Below, piece by piece: positions 51,097 through 62,158 of a stretch of DNA of 64,000 nt. The DNA lies in contig NZ_RCDI01000003.1 of NCBI RefSeq assembly GCF_003675875.1, forward strand, positions 62,001-126,000. Direction: 5' to 3'. The notes under the pieces are model-generated. The model had not been told where the DNA came from and did not search any database. It saw nothing but the letters and a program-made list of their open reading frames with translations. The stretch is from Halostella limicola (GTDB taxonomy: Archaea; Halobacteriota; Halobacteria; Halobacteriales; Natronoarchaeaceae). The translations under genes and the position numbers were made by a program. Numbering within the stretch: position 1 is the stretch's first letter; every line of letters begins with the position of its first letter.

Positions 51097-51663
51097 CTAC
51101 GACGACAGGTAGCGCAGCGTGTGCTCGACCACGGCCGTGCGGTTCTCGTTGAACGAGTGGTTCTCGCCCGGGATCACCGTCATGTCGCCGTCCCCGACCG
51201 CGTCGGCGATCCGCCGGCAGTCGTCGACCGAGACGCCGCGGTCCTCGTCGCCGACCAGTATCCGGACGAGAACGTCGACGTCGAGGTCCTCGATACCGAT
51301 CAGGACGTCCTCGCTCTCGCCGACCTCTTCTCCGGGATCGTTCGCGGCGGCCGCATCGACGCCGACCTCGACGGCGGGAGCCCACAAGAGCAGCCGGTCC
51401 ACCGCGTCGAGGTCGTGGCTCAGCGCGACGCCGCCCCCGAAGCTCTTCGCGATCAGGTCGACCGTCGAACAGCCGTTCGACCGGAGGTAGTCGACGGCAG
51501 CGTCGACCTCCGCGTGCAACTCGTCGAGGGACTTCGCCTCCAGTTCCTCGCGGGACTCCCAGGTCTCGACCCGGAAGACCCGCTTTCCGGCCCCGGCGAG
51601 TTCGTACGCGACGATGTCGAAGACGTTGCCGAACGGACCGTGACCCGCGCCCGGGAGCATCAC
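51097..51663 (-). CDS. Alpha/beta hydrolase, apparently frameshifted near its N-terminus
   Basis: Serine hydrolase of the alpha/beta fold, 188 residues as read from a GTG at 51663. MLPGAGHGPFGNVFDIVAYE carries the oxyanion His-Gly, VDLIAKSFGGGVALSHDLD has the nucleophile elbow S-F-G-G and MTVIPGENHSFNENR the catalytic His. A normal family member has about 25-30 residues before MLPGAG. Those are present at 51662-51752 in another frame (IELIELDVGSQTYEARLTAQ). One base added to the GGGG run near 51666-51669 would join both parts. So the gene is either decayed or affected by a sequencing error. Confidence 0.72.
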   Translation of the reverse strand: MMLPGAGHGPFGNVFDIVAYELAGAGKRVFRVETWESREELEAKSLDELHAEVDAAVDYLRSNGCSTVDLIAKSFGGGVALSHDLDAVDRLLLWAPAVEVGVDAAAANDPGEEVGESEDVLIGIEDLDVDVLVRILVGDEDRGVSVDDCRRIADAVGDGDMTVIPGENHSFNENRTAVVEHTLRYLSS

Positions 51664-51752
51664 GACCCCTCGTCGGCGGACTCTTCCTGCGCTGTCAGCC
51701 GCGCTTCGTACGTCTGCGATCCGACGTCGAGTTCGATCAGTTCGATACCCAC
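51660..51752 (-). other. Out-of-frame N-terminal part of the alpha/beta hydrolase
   Basis: From the GTG at 51750-51752 the sequence reads MGIELIELDVGSQTYEARLT and ends at a stop overlapping the hydrolase start. A TATA-like TTATTTTTAG lies about 25-35 bases upstream, matching a leaderless start here rather than at 51663. Confidence 0.55.
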
Positions 51753-51903
51753 TCCCAGAAGGATCCCAGCCCTTACTAAAAATAATCCGGGGTCGTTACG
51801 ACAACTTGTCCCTCGGCCGCCGTACCGGCGGATTACCGGCGCGTCGGAGCGCGCGGTGCGTGGTCGTGTGTTCCTGATTACCAAATCACCCGGAGAAGGC
51901 CAG

Positions 51904-51909
51904 ATATAT
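51904..51909 (+). promoter_or_regulatory. TATA box of the first NSS transporter gene
   Basis: The ATATAT core at 51904-51909 lies about 31-36 bases before the ATG at 51940. Confidence 0.45.
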
Positions 51910-51939
51910 CACCGATAACGCTGGTTCTCTCGTATAGCT

Positions 51940-53271
51940 ATGGCAGAACGAGAAGTATGGGGCACCCGGATCGGGTTCATCCTGGCGGCGGTCGGCAGCG
52001 CCGTCGGGCTGGGCAACATCTGGCAGTTCCCCTTCAAGACGGCAACGTTCGGCGGGGCGGCGTTCCTCGTCGTGTACCTGCTCGCTGCGGTCGCCATCGG
52101 CCTCCCGGCGATGCTCGCGGAGTTCGTCATCGGCCGGCGGTCGAACCTGAACGTCGTGAGCGCGTTCCGCGGGTTAGGGTACCGGAAGTGGCGGTTCGTT
52201 GGCGTCCTCGGCCTGTTGACGGGGTTCTGGATCCTCTCGTACTACTCGGTCGTCGGCGGCTGGGTGATCCGCTATCTCCTCGGGAGCGTGACGGGCGCGT
52301 ACTTCGGCGACCCCGCCGGGTACTTCGGGACGATCAGCTCCGGGATGGTGACGGTCGGTTTCCACGCCGCCTTCATGGCGATCACCGTCGGGATCGTCGC
52401 GTTCGGCATCGAGGACGGTATCGAGAAGGCGACGAAAGTGATGGTACCGAGCATCGTCGTCCTGCTGCTCGGCCTCGCGGCGTGGGCGGCGACGCTGCCG
52501 GGCGGCGCCGAGGGCTACCAGTTCTTCCTCTCGCCGGACCTGAGCGACATCGCCGAGAACTGGCGCGACATCGTCCCGTTCGCGGTGGGTCAGGCGTTCT
52601 TCTCGCTGTCGCTCGGGATGGGCGCGATGATCACCTACTCCTCGTACCTCGGCGCCGACGACAACCTCGGACAGGACAGCCTCTCGATCGTCGTGTTCAA
52701 CACGTTTGTCGGCGTCCTCGCGGGCCTCGTCGTGTTCCCGCTGCTGTTCGCGCAGGGGGTCGAACCCGGCGAGGGCGGCGCCGGGGCAGTGTTCATCAGT
52801 GTCGCGCAGGCGTTCTCGGAGTTGCCGGCCGGCCGGTTCCTCGGCGTCGTCTTCTTCGGCGTCGTGCTCATCGCCGCGCTCTCCTCGGCGATCAGCCTGC
52901 TGGAGGTCGTCACGTCCTACGTCGTCGACAACTACGACGTCTCGCGGCCGGTGACGGCGACCGGTCTCGGCCTGGTGCTGTTCCTCCTCGGCGTCCCGTC
53001 GGCGCTTGACATCGCGGTGTTCACCTGGTTCGACGCGGTGGCGTACGGCGCTCTGCTACCGCTGTCCGTCCTCCTCGTCCTCGTGTTCGTCGGGTGGGTT
53101 CTGGCGGACGAGGCGCTCGACGAACTCCAGAAGGGAACGGCCGGCATCCCGACGCTCGGTCCCGTCTGGCTGTGGACGGTGCGCGTCGTCGTGCTCGTCG
53201 CCGTGCTGGGGACGCTCGTGCTCGGCGTGCAGGGGCTCGCGGACGACCCGGGCATCCTCCCGCCGATCTGA
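51940..53271 (+). CDS. Na+-dependent neurotransmitter-type (NSS/SNF) transporter, first copy
   Basis: Secondary transporter of 443 residues with about 11-12 membrane helices. The signature of the NSS family, GFILAAVGSAVGLGNIWQFP in helix 1, binds Na+ and substrate, and helix 6 has FAVGQAFFSLSLGMGAMITY. The relatives LeuT and MhsT co-transport amino acids with Na+. The C-terminus is short, without a separate regulatory domain. It is followed by a paralogue on the same strand 146 bases later; a promoter (CTTTTACGC) lies between, so they can be expressed apart. Confidence 0.95.
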   Translation: MAEREVWGTRIGFILAAVGSAVGLGNIWQFPFKTATFGGAAFLVVYLLAAVAIGLPAMLAEFVIGRRSNLNVVSAFRGLGYRKWRFVGVLGLLTGFWILSYYSVVGGWVIRYLLGSVTGAYFGDPAGYFGTISSGMVTVGFHAAFMAITVGIVAFGIEDGIEKATKVMVPSIVVLLLGLAAWAATLPGGAEGYQFFLSPDLSDIAENWRDIVPFAVGQAFFSLSLGMGAMITYSSYLGADDNLGQDSLSIVVFNTFVGVLAGLVVFPLLFAQGVEPGEGGAGAVFISVAQAFSELPAGRFLGVVFFGVVLIAALSSAISLLEVVTSYVVDNYDVSRPVTATGLGLVLFLLGVPSALDIAVFTWFDAVAYGALLPLSVLLVLVFVGWVLADEALDELQKGTAGIPTLGPVWLWTVRVVVLVAVLGTLVLGVQGLADDPGILPPI

Positions 53272-53417
53272 CGTAAACACACTATTTTTGATGTCTATTC
53301 CTCGCCGATAGCACCGCCGAAACCGGACTCACACGCATAACATCGGATAATACCATCACGTAGTTGATGGAACGCGGTTCGGAACTCTCTTTTACGCACC
53401 CGAGGGATTGATCACCA

Positions 53418-54818
53418 GTGACACGCGAATCCTGGACGACGCGGACGGGCTTCATCCTCGCCGCCGTCGGGAGCGCCGTCGGCCTGGGGAACGTCTGGCG
53501 GTTCCCCTGGATGACGGCCGAGAACGGCGGAAGCGCCTTTCTGGTGCTTTACCTCGGACTGGTCCTGTTCGTCGGCGTCCCCGGTCTGGTCGCTGAGTTC
53601 GTCATCGGTCGACGCTCCAGACGAAACCCCGTCGGCGCGCTCTCCACGCTCTCGGAGTCGGATCGGTGGGGGATCGTCGGCCTCCTCCCGGTCGTCACGA
53701 CGGTGTTTCTGCTCTCGTTCTACAGCGTCGTCGGGGGCTGGATCCTCCGGTACTTCGTCGCCAGCGCGACCGGCGCGTACTTCGACGCTCCCGGCGCGTA
53801 CTTCGACGCCGTCGCCTTCGGCCCGTCGGCCGTCGCCTACCACGTCGTGTTCCTGCTGCTGACGGCGGCCATCGTCGTCGCGGGCGTCCGGCGCGGCATC
53901 GAGGCGGCGACGAAGGTGATGATGCCCGCCATCGTCGTGCTCCTGGTCGGCCTGGCGGCGTGGGGGACGACCCTGTCCGGGTCGGGCGACGGCCTGACCT
54001 ACTTCCTCTCGTTCGACGCCGCGTACCTGCGGAACAACTTCTTCGACGTGCTTGGGGCTGCCACCGGGCAAGCGCTTTTCACCCTCTCGGTCGGCGCGGG
54101 GACGATGATCACCTACGCCTCCTACATCGGCGAGGACCGGTCGCTCCCGGCCGACAGCGCGGTCATCGCCGTGTTCAACACGAGCGTCGGCGTCGTGGCC
54201 GGCCTCGTCGTCTTCCCGCTGCTGTTCGCGCAGGGCCTCCCCGTCGGCGAGAGCGGCCCCGGCGCGCTGTTCGTCAGCCTCGCGAGCGCCTTCTCGACGC
54301 TGCCGGCGGGCCGCCTCGTCGCCGTCGTCTTCTTCGGCGTGATGACGCTCGCGGCGCTGTCGAGTTCGATCAGCATGCTGGAACTGCCCGTCGCCTACCT
54401 CGTGGACGAACACGGGTTCGGGCGGCGGCGGGCGACCGCCGCGATGTCGTCCGCGTTCCTCGTGTTCGGGACCGTCAACGCGCTCCGCCCGGCGATCTTC
54501 GACTTCGTCGCCTCAACGCTCGTCGACCTGCTCCTGTCGCTCGGCCTGCTCTGTTTCCTGCTGTTCGCCGGGTGGGTGCTGGGGACGGAGGCGGTAGAGG
54601 AGTTCCGGAACGGCGCGGGGCCGCTCGGGCGCTCGCTCGGGTCGCCGTGGCTGTACGTGGTCGGCGTCGCGCTCCCCGTCTTCCTCATCTTCACCGTCGT
54701 CACCGGGATCCTCGGCGCCGTGAACGTCTCGCTGGGGTCGACGGTGGTCGTCGCCCTGACCGCCGTTCTGGCGGCCGCGGCGTTCGTCGCCCTGCGCCGG
54801 TCTCGATCCGTGCTGTAG
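53418..54818 (+). CDS. Na+-dependent neurotransmitter-type (NSS/SNF) transporter, second copy
   Basis: Paralogue of the gene upstream, 466 residues from GTG at 53418. Helix 1 has GFILAAVGSAVGLGNVWRFP, with Arg where the first copy has Gln, close to the extracellular gate. Helix 6 is TGQALFTLSVGAGTMITYAS. An N-terminal MTRESWTTRT replaces MAEREVWGTR. Differences at gate and pocket suggest other amino acid substrates. It is separated from the carboxylase genes by an 85-base gap. Confidence 0.95.
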   Translation: MTRESWTTRTGFILAAVGSAVGLGNVWRFPWMTAENGGSAFLVLYLGLVLFVGVPGLVAEFVIGRRSRRNPVGALSTLSESDRWGIVGLLPVVTTVFLLSFYSVVGGWILRYFVASATGAYFDAPGAYFDAVAFGPSAVAYHVVFLLLTAAIVVAGVRRGIEAATKVMMPAIVVLLVGLAAWGTTLSGSGDGLTYFLSFDAAYLRNNFFDVLGAATGQALFTLSVGAGTMITYASYIGEDRSLPADSAVIAVFNTSVGVVAGLVVFPLLFAQGLPVGESGPGALFVSLASAFSTLPAGRLVAVVFFGVMTLAALSSSISMLELPVAYLVDEHGFGRRRATAAMSSAFLVFGTVNALRPAIFDFVASTLVDLLLSLGLLCFLLFAGWVLGTEAVEEFRNGAGPLGRSLGSPWLYVVGVALPVFLIFTVVTGILGAVNVSLGSTVVVALTAVLAAAAFVALRRSRSVL

Positions 54819-54903
54819 CGGGGAACGGTCTGCGGCTTACAGAAACCTTTTCCCTCCGCTGGTAGTGCGATCGGTCAATGATGACACACGGGTGGTCCTA
54901 TCA

Positions 54904-56454
54904 ATGACGATGGAGGATCGCATCGAAGAGCTCCGCGAACTGCGCGCGGAGGCCGAGAAAGGCGGCGGCGAGGCGCGCATCGAGTCCCAGCACGAGAAGG
55001 GGAAGATGACCGCCCGCGAGCGGATCGAGTACTTCCTGGACGACGGGACGTTCAACGAGTTCGATCAGTTCAGGACGCACCGCTCGCACAACTTCGGGAT
55101 GGAGGAGAAGCAGATCCTCACCGACGGCGTCGTGACCGGCTACGGCGAGGTGAACGGCCGGAAGGTGTTCGTCTTCGCCCACGACTTCACCGTGTTCGGC
55201 GGGTCGCTCGGCGAGGTGTTCGCCGAGAAGATCACGAAGGTGATGGACATGGCGATGGAGGTCGGCGCGCCGATCATCGGCCTGAACGACTCCGCCGGCG
55301 CGCGCATCCAGGAGGGCGTCCAGTCGCTCGCCGGGTTCACGGAGATCTTCCACCGCAACCAGAAGGCCAGCGGCGTCGTGCCGCAGATCTCCGGGATCAT
55401 GGGGCCGTGCGCGGGGGGCGCGGTGTACTCCCCCTCGATCACGGACTTCATCTTCATGGTGAAGGACACGAGCCACATGTACATCACCGGCCCCGGCGTC
55501 ACGAAGACGGTCACCGGTGAGGACGTCACTCACGAGGAACTCGGCGGCGCGATGACCCACTCCTCGGAGACCGGCGTCGCGCAGTTCGCCTGCGAGGACG
55601 ACGAGGAGGCGCTCGACCGGATCCGGCGGCTCCTCTCGTATCTCCCGCAGAACAACGTCGAGGACCCGCCCCGAGTCGAGCCGTGGGACGACCCCGACCG
55701 CCGCGACGACGAGCTAAAGCAGATCGTCCCGGACAGCCCGCAAAAGCCCTACGACATGGAGAACGTCGTCGACTCGATCGTGGACGAGGGATCCTTCTTC
55801 GAGGTGAACGCCAACTTCGCGAAGAACATCCTCGTCGGGTTCGGCCGGCTCGACGGCCACTCCGTCGGCGTCGTCGCCAACCAGCCCCGCGTGAACGCGG
55901 GCACGCTGACGGTCAACTCGTCGATGAAGGCGTCGCGGTTCGTCCGCTTCTGCGACTCGTTCAACATCCCGATCGTCACGTTCGTCGACGTGCCCGGCTA
56001 CATGCCCGGCACGGACCAGGAGCACCGCGGGATCATCCGCCACGGCGCGAAGCTGCTGTACGCCTACAGCGAGGCGACGGTGCCGCTTCTGACCGTCATC
56101 ACGCGGAAGGCCTACGGTGGCGCGTACTGCGTCATGGCGTCGAAGCACCTCGGCGCGGACGTCAACTACGCCTGGCCGACCGCCGAGATCGCCGTCATGG
56201 GGCCGCAGGGTGCGGTGAACCTGCTGTACGACGACGAGCTGGAGGCCGCCGAGGACACCGAGTCGCTCCGCCAGGAGCTCATCGAGGAGTACCGCGACGA
56301 GTTCGCCAACCCGTACACCGCGGCCGACCGCGGGTTCGTCGACGACGTGATCGAACCGACCGAGACGCGGCCGCGGCTCATCCAGGACCTGGAGATGCTG
56401 CGCTCGAAGCGCGAGGACCAGCCGGACAAGAAACATGGTAACATCCCGCTCTGA
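54904..56454 (+). CDS. pccB: Acyl-CoA (propionyl/acetyl) carboxylase carboxyltransferase subunit
   Basis: Carboxyltransferase of 516 residues that moves CO2 from carboxybiotin to an acyl-CoA. It consists of two crotonase-like halves. The first oxyanion segment is [20 protein letters not shown] (about 161-180) and the second is [20 protein letters not shown] (about 398-417). In haloarchaea this enzyme mostly uses propionyl-CoA for the methylmalonyl route and also acetyl-CoA. The ATG at 54904 is chosen over a GTG 39 bases upstream. The pccX gene starts inside its 3' end. Confidence 0.95.
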   Translation: MTMEDRIEELRELRAEAEKGGGEARIESQHEKGKMTARERIEYFLDDGTFNEFDQFRTHRSHNFGMEEKQILTDGVVTGYGEVNGRKVFVFAHDFTVFGGSLGEVFAEKITKVMDMAMEVGAPIIGLNDSAGARIQEGVQSLAGFTEIFHRNQKASGVVPQISGIMGPCAGGAVYSPSITDFIFMVKDTSHMYITGPGVTKTVTGEDVTHEELGGAMTHSSETGVAQFACEDDEEALDRIRRLLSYLPQNNVEDPPRVEPWDDPDRRDDELKQIVPDSPQKPYDMENVVDSIVDEGSFFEVNANFAKNILVGFGRLDGHSVGVVANQPRVNAGTLTVNSSMKASRFVRFCDSFNIPIVTFVDVPGYMPGTDQEHRGIIRHGAKLLYAYSEATVPLLTVITRKAYGGAYCVMASKHLGADVNYAWPTAEIAVMGPQGAVNLLYDDELEAAEDTESLRQELIEEYRDEFANPYTAADRGFVDDVIEPTETRPRLIQDLEMLRSKREDQPDKKHGNIPL

Positions 56455-56755
56455 GGCGACCGCGGAGGAGGCCGACGGCGAGGTGCCGGACCTGCTCCCG
56501 GACGACGTCTCCGTCGACATCCCGAACGACGCCTCGACGCAGGAGGCGGCGGCCATCGTCGCCGCGGTGGGCGCGCACCTGCACGACCGCGACCGCGCCG
56601 CGGCGGCCGCCGCCGCCGACAGCGAACCGACCTGGGAGGGCAAGCGCTGGCGGTTCGCCGGCCGCGTCGAGGCGACGCAGGGCGCGCGCGACCGCGTCCC
56701 CGCGAGCGCGCCGACCGACGAGTGGACGGCCACCGGCCGGACCGACCGGTTCTGA
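56435..56755 (+). CDS. pccX: Small subunit of acyl-CoA carboxylase (PccX-like)
   Basis: Acidic protein of 106 residues that overlaps pccB by 20 bases and must be co-translated with it. It has a disordered N-terminus and helices rich in Ala ([20 protein letters not shown]), then [18 protein letters not shown] and a C-terminal [16 protein letters not shown]. Haloarchaeal propionyl-CoA carboxylase has a third small subunit, PccX, needed for activity, and bacterial epsilon subunits share the W-x4-R-x2-G-R pattern. The last 10 codons are copied again after the stop codon. Confidence 0.85.
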   Translation: MVTSRSEATAEEADGEVPDLLPDDVSVDIPNDASTQEAAAIVAAVGAHLHDRDRAAAAAAADSEPTWEGKRWRFAGRVEATQGARDRVPASAPTDEWTATGRTDRF

Positions 56756-56795
56756 GCGGCTCGGCCGCGCCGACCGACGAGTGGACGGCCACCGG
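56707..56795. repeat. 30-bp direct repeat at the end of pccX
   Basis: The same 30 bases (beginning CGCGCCGACCGACGAGTGGA) occur at 56707-56736 and 56766-56795. The first copy encodes the PccX C-terminus; the second fills the gap before the stop codon of the convergent P450 gene at 56796. The offset is 59 bases. Confidence 0.85.
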
Positions 56796-58229
56796 TCAGC
56801 GGCGCTTTCTCGCGCGTAGCCGCACCTCGCCGGGGTCCAGCGTGACGTTCATCTCCGGGTCGACGGTCTCAGTCACGCGATCGAACTCGACACGCCGGGC
56901 GAGCGTCGCCATCGCGAGCTTTAACTCCATCGTCGCGAAGCGCATCCCGATGCAGTGGCGCGGGCCGCCGCCGAACGGGCAGAAGGCGTACTCCGGACGG
57001 GAGTCAGAGCCACCCGCGGCGTCAGCGTCGCTTCCGTCGTCGGTCCAGCGGCCGGGCCGGAACGACTCGGGGTCGTCCCACCAGCGTTCGTCCCGGTGGA
57101 CGCCGTAGATCGATAGCTGGAGCGTCGCGTCAGCGGGGATCCGATACCCCCCGAGCGTTGTCGTCTCGCGGGGTTCGCGGTAGACGGCGTAGACGGGCGG
57201 GTAGAGGCGGAGGGTCTCGCGGACGACGCTGTCGAGGTACTCCAGTTCCGGCAGGTCCGCGACCGTCGGGTCGCGGTCGCCGAGGACGGCGTCCAGTTCC
57301 GCGTCGAGGCGCTTGCGGACGTCGTCTCGACCCGCGAGCAGCCAGCACGCGTAGGTGAGCGCGGTCGCCGTCGTCTCGTGGCCGGCGAAGAGGAAGGTGA
57401 CGAGCTGGTCGCGGACCGTGTCGTGGTCCATCGTCGTCCCGTCCGGGAACTCCGCGTCGACCAGCGTCGACAGGAGGTCGTCTCCCGTTCCGTCGCGCTC
57501 CGCGATCAGCGTCTCGACGAGGTCGTCGAGGGCCGCCGTCGCGCGGTCGTGTCGCCGCCTGCTCGGCGTCGGCACCCACTCCGGGAGGAGCGTGTTGACC
57601 CCCATCGCGTCGACGTACTCGCGCAGCGCCGCGGCGAAGTCCCGGACCGCCCGGCCGCGCTCCCCGCCGAGGTCCACGTCGAACAGCGTTCGGGTGAGGA
57701 TCCGGAGCGTGAGCGACGCGAACGCCTCGTCGGCGCGCACGACCTCCCCGTCGGCCCACCTGTCCGCGGTCGCCGCGGCGAGGTCGACCATCACGTCCCC
57801 GTAGGACCGGACGCGGTCCGGGGTGAACGTCGACTGGAGGAGCGTGCGCTGGCGCCGCCACCGCTCGCCCTCCGTGAACGCCAGCCCCTCAGGGGCGATC
57901 AGTTCGCCGAACGCCCGCTCGTACTCCCCCTTCCAGAACTCGTCGTTCCGCGAGACGAGCACCGCTTCGAGGAGGTCAGGTCGCGAGACGGCGACGAACG
58001 TGGTGCCGAACGCGTCGTACGAGACCACGTCGCCGTACTTCCCCAGCGACTCGGCGAACGCGACGCCGTCGCGGGTCGCGCGGAACGTCGAGCCGACGAC
58101 CGGGAGGCCGTTCGGCCCCGGCGGGAGCGGCGCGTTCTCGGGAGAGACGCCGTCGTCGGAGGCCTCGCTCGGCGACTGCCGCTCGCTCCGCGGTTCGCCC
58201 TCGCTCGCCGGTGGGTCGGTGGACGCCAT
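56796..58229 (-). CDS. Cytochrome P450
   Basis: Heme-thiolate monooxygenase of 477 residues. Clear motifs are the oxygen-binding helix FLFAGHETTATALTYACWLL (about 270-289), the E-x2-R motif in SVVRETLRLYPPVYAVYREP, and the heme loop FCPFGGGPRHCIGMRFATME with Cys near residue 426. The N-terminus is acidic and has no membrane anchor. The sequence resembles the CYP174-like P450s of haloarchaea. It lies divergent to an HTH_10 regulator that probably controls it, and its redox partners are not in the window. The substrate is unknown; carotenoids or fatty acids are possible. Confidence 0.95.
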   Translation of the reverse strand: MASTDPPASEGEPRSERQSPSEASDDGVSPENAPLPPGPNGLPVVGSTFRATRDGVAFAESLGKYGDVVSYDAFGTTFVAVSRPDLLEAVLVSRNDEFWKGEYERAFGELIAPEGLAFTEGERWRRQRTLLQSTFTPDRVRSYGDVMVDLAAATADRWADGEVVRADEAFASLTLRILTRTLFDVDLGGERGRAVRDFAAALREYVDAMGVNTLLPEWVPTPSRRRHDRATAALDDLVETLIAERDGTGDDLLSTLVDAEFPDGTTMDHDTVRDQLVTFLFAGHETTATALTYACWLLAGRDDVRKRLDAELDAVLGDRDPTVADLPELEYLDSVVRETLRLYPPVYAVYREPRETTTLGGYRIPADATLQLSIYGVHRDERWWDDPESFRPGRWTDDGSDADAAGGSDSRPEYAFCPFGGGPRHCIGMRFATMELKLAMATLARRVEFDRVTETVDPEMNVTLDPGEVRLRARKRR

Positions 58230-58282
58230 CACGTGGACGTTGCCGGCGCGTCGCCCTCGGCGTTGCCGCGAAGTACTGAGCT

Positions 58283-58292
58283 TTTTTATATA
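58283..58292. promoter_or_regulatory. Bidirectional TATA element between P450 and HTH_10 genes
   Basis: TTTTTATATA lies 21-30 bases before the GTG of the HTH_10 gene, and the same tract read on the minus strand (TATATAAAAA) lies about 55 bases before the P450 start. It can serve both divergent genes. Confidence 0.55.
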
Positions 58293-58312
58293 CGGCGGTC
58301 GCCCGTACGCTC

Positions 58313-58972
58313 GTGCAGTCGCTCGACGCCACCGTCTACCTGCCCGAGTCGATGCGGTTGCCCTCGCCGGAGGGGGTCGACGTCGAGGAGGCGTTCGTCC
58401 GCGAAGAGCTGCTGACGTGGAACGTCGACGAGTCGCGGGACGTGGTCTGTTTCCTCTCGCTCGTCGTCGGGGAGCGGGCGACATGCCGCGAGGCGCTCGC
58501 GGCTATCGACGCGGTGCGGTCGTTCGACGTCGCGCCGGTGGACGGAGACGCGTTCTACGCCTACGTCGAGATGGCCCTCAGGCCGGCCGACCGCGCGCTG
58601 TTCGAGACGCTCGACGGGCGACGCGTCGTGGTCGTCCCGCCGGTCGTGTTCGGCCCCGGCGGCGAGGTGGCGATGACCGTCCTCGGCGAGCCCGGGGAGC
58701 TCCGCGAGGTCGTCGCGAGCCTGCCCGACGGGGTCGACGTCGAGATAGAGCGCGTCGGAACGCACCGCGGCCTCGCCGGGTCGCTCGCCGGTCGGCTCAC
58801 CGGCCGCCAGTTCGAGGCGCTGTCGGTCGCCCGCGAACTGGGCTACTACGAGGTGCCGCGCGAGGCGTCGCTCGCCGAGGTCGCGGCCGCCCTCGACTGC
58901 TCGGAGAGCACCGCGTCCGCGTTGCTGCGCAAGGCCCAGGCGTCGCTCGTCGACGCGGCGGTCGGTTGGTGA
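58313..58972 (+). CDS. HTH_10 (bacterio-opsin activator type) transcriptional regulator
   Basis: Regulator of 219 residues from GTG at 58313. The C-terminal HTH_10 domain is LTGRQFEALSVARELGYYEV, then REASLAEVAAALDCSESTAS and ALLRKAQASLVD. The N-terminal 150 residues (ATVYLPESMRLPSPEGVDVE) are the usual bacterio-opsin activator N-terminal region. The divergent placement with the P450 gene, sharing one AT-rich promoter tract, suggests that it regulates that gene. It also sits between the carboxylase subunit genes, but its effect on them is not evident. Confidence 0.88.
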   Translation: MQSLDATVYLPESMRLPSPEGVDVEEAFVREELLTWNVDESRDVVCFLSLVVGERATCREALAAIDAVRSFDVAPVDGDAFYAYVEMALRPADRALFETLDGRRVVVVPPVVFGPGGEVAMTVLGEPGELREVVASLPDGVDVEIERVGTHRGLAGSLAGRLTGRQFEALSVARELGYYEVPREASLAEVAAALDCSESTASALLRKAQASLVDAAVGW

Positions 58973-59071
58973 CGGGCCTACGTCGATCGCCCGCGCATCG
59001 GACGCGTCGTCGCCACGGGCGGGGGAGTTGCGAAAAAGTAAGGTACCCGCCTATTGAGGCTTCGTGTAGGA

Positions 59072-60916
<1,845 letters not shown>

Positions 60917-60940
60917 GGTCCCGAACCTTTCTCCGGCGGT

Positions 60941-62089
60941 TCACCACTCCGCGACGCTGCCGTCCTCGTGGCGCCAGACGGGGTTGTGCCAGTTCACGTC
61001 GCCGGCGCGCTCGCGGACGACCGCTTCGTCGATCTCGACGCCCAGTCCGGGGCCGTCCGGGAGGTCGACGTACCCCTCGTCGTACTCGAAGACGCTGGGG
61101 TCGGCGAGGTAGTCGAGCACGTCGCTGGTCTCGTTGTAGTGGATGTCGAGGCTCTGCTCCTGGATGAAGGCGTTCGGCGAGCAGGCGTCGACCTGGACGC
61201 AGGAGGCGAGCGCGATGGGGCCGAGCGGGCAGTGCGGGGCCATCGCCACGTCGTAGGCCTCGGCCATCGAGGCGATCTTCTTCACCTCGGTGATGCCGCC
61301 CGCGTGCGAGAGGTCGGGCTGGATCACGTCGACGACGCCCTGTTCGAAGATCTCCTTGAAGTCCCACCGCGAGTACATGCGCTCGCCGGTCGCGATCGGC
61401 GTCGAGGTGTGCTGAGCGATGTTCGGCAGCGCCTCGTTGTTCTGAGGGAGGACCGGCTCCTCGACGAACATCGGGTCGTACGGGTCCAGCGCCTCGGCGA
61501 GGCGCTTGGCCATCGACTTCGCGACGCGGCCGTGGAAGTCGACGCCGATGTCCACGTCGTCGCCCACCGCCTCGCGGACCTCGGCGATGCGGTTGACGGC
61601 CGCCTGCACGGCGGCGGGGGAGTCGACGCGCTCCATCTCGGGGGTGGCGTTCATCTTCAGGGCGGTGAAGCCGGCGTCGACCTTCTCGCGGGCGGCCTCG
61701 CCGACGTCGGCGGGGCGGTCGCCGCCGACCCACTGGTAGACGCGGATGCGGTCGCGGGCCTTGCCGCCGAGCAGCTCGTAGACGGGCGCGCCGAAGCGCT
61801 TGCCCTTGATGTCCCAGAGGGCCTGATCGATGCCGGCGATGGCGCTCATGAGGACGGGGCCGCCGCGGTAGAACCCGCCGCGGTACATCGTCTGCCAGTG
61901 GTCCTCGATGGCGGCGGGGTCCTCGCCGAGCAGGTAGTTGTCCATCAGCTCCTCGACCCCGGTCCGCACGGTTCTGGCGCGCCCCTCGACGACCGGTTCG
62001 CCCCAGCCGACCGTCCCGTCGCTCGTCGTCACCTTCAGAAACAGCCAGCGCGGCGGCACCTCGAACAGCTCGTAGTCGGTGATCTCCAT
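60941..62089 (-). CDS. dgoD: D-galactonate dehydratase family protein (enolase superfamily)
   Basis: Mg-dependent sugar acid dehydratase of 382 residues. It opens MEITDYELFEVPPRWLFLKV, and WGEPVVEGRARTVRTGVEEL matches galactonate dehydratases. Metal ligands lie in DIGVDFHGR (Asp, then a catalytic His), MFVEEPVLP (Glu) and IATGERMYSR (Glu). The distal His is in APHCPLGPIA, and KMNATPEM has the K-x-N of this subgroup. It turns D-galactonate into 2-keto-3-deoxygalactonate. The aldolase gene 69 bases upstream on the same strand completes the route. The ATG at 62089 is chosen; an in-frame codon 21 bases upstream is less typical. Confidence 0.92.
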   Translation of the reverse strand: MEITDYELFEVPPRWLFLKVTTSDGTVGWGEPVVEGRARTVRTGVEELMDNYLLGEDPAAIEDHWQTMYRGGFYRGGPVLMSAIAGIDQALWDIKGKRFGAPVYELLGGKARDRIRVYQWVGGDRPADVGEAAREKVDAGFTALKMNATPEMERVDSPAAVQAAVNRIAEVREAVGDDVDIGVDFHGRVAKSMAKRLAEALDPYDPMFVEEPVLPQNNEALPNIAQHTSTPIATGERMYSRWDFKEIFEQGVVDVIQPDLSHAGGITEVKKIASMAEAYDVAMAPHCPLGPIALASCVQVDACSPNAFIQEQSLDIHYNETSDVLDYLADPSVFEYDEGYVDLPDGPGLGVEIDEAVVRERAGDVNWHNPVWRHEDGSVAEW

Positions 62090-62158
62090 ACCGGCGCTTC
62101 GCGGGGGCACCCTCTTAGAGTGGTCGGTTCGGGGCGGCGCGGCCGCCGGCGTTCGGCG

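Noticed and set aside
54865-54903. Earlier GTG start for pccB
   Set aside because: The added residues MRSVNDDTRVVLS are not typical; the ATG at 54904 gives the usual [14 protein letters not shown] start.
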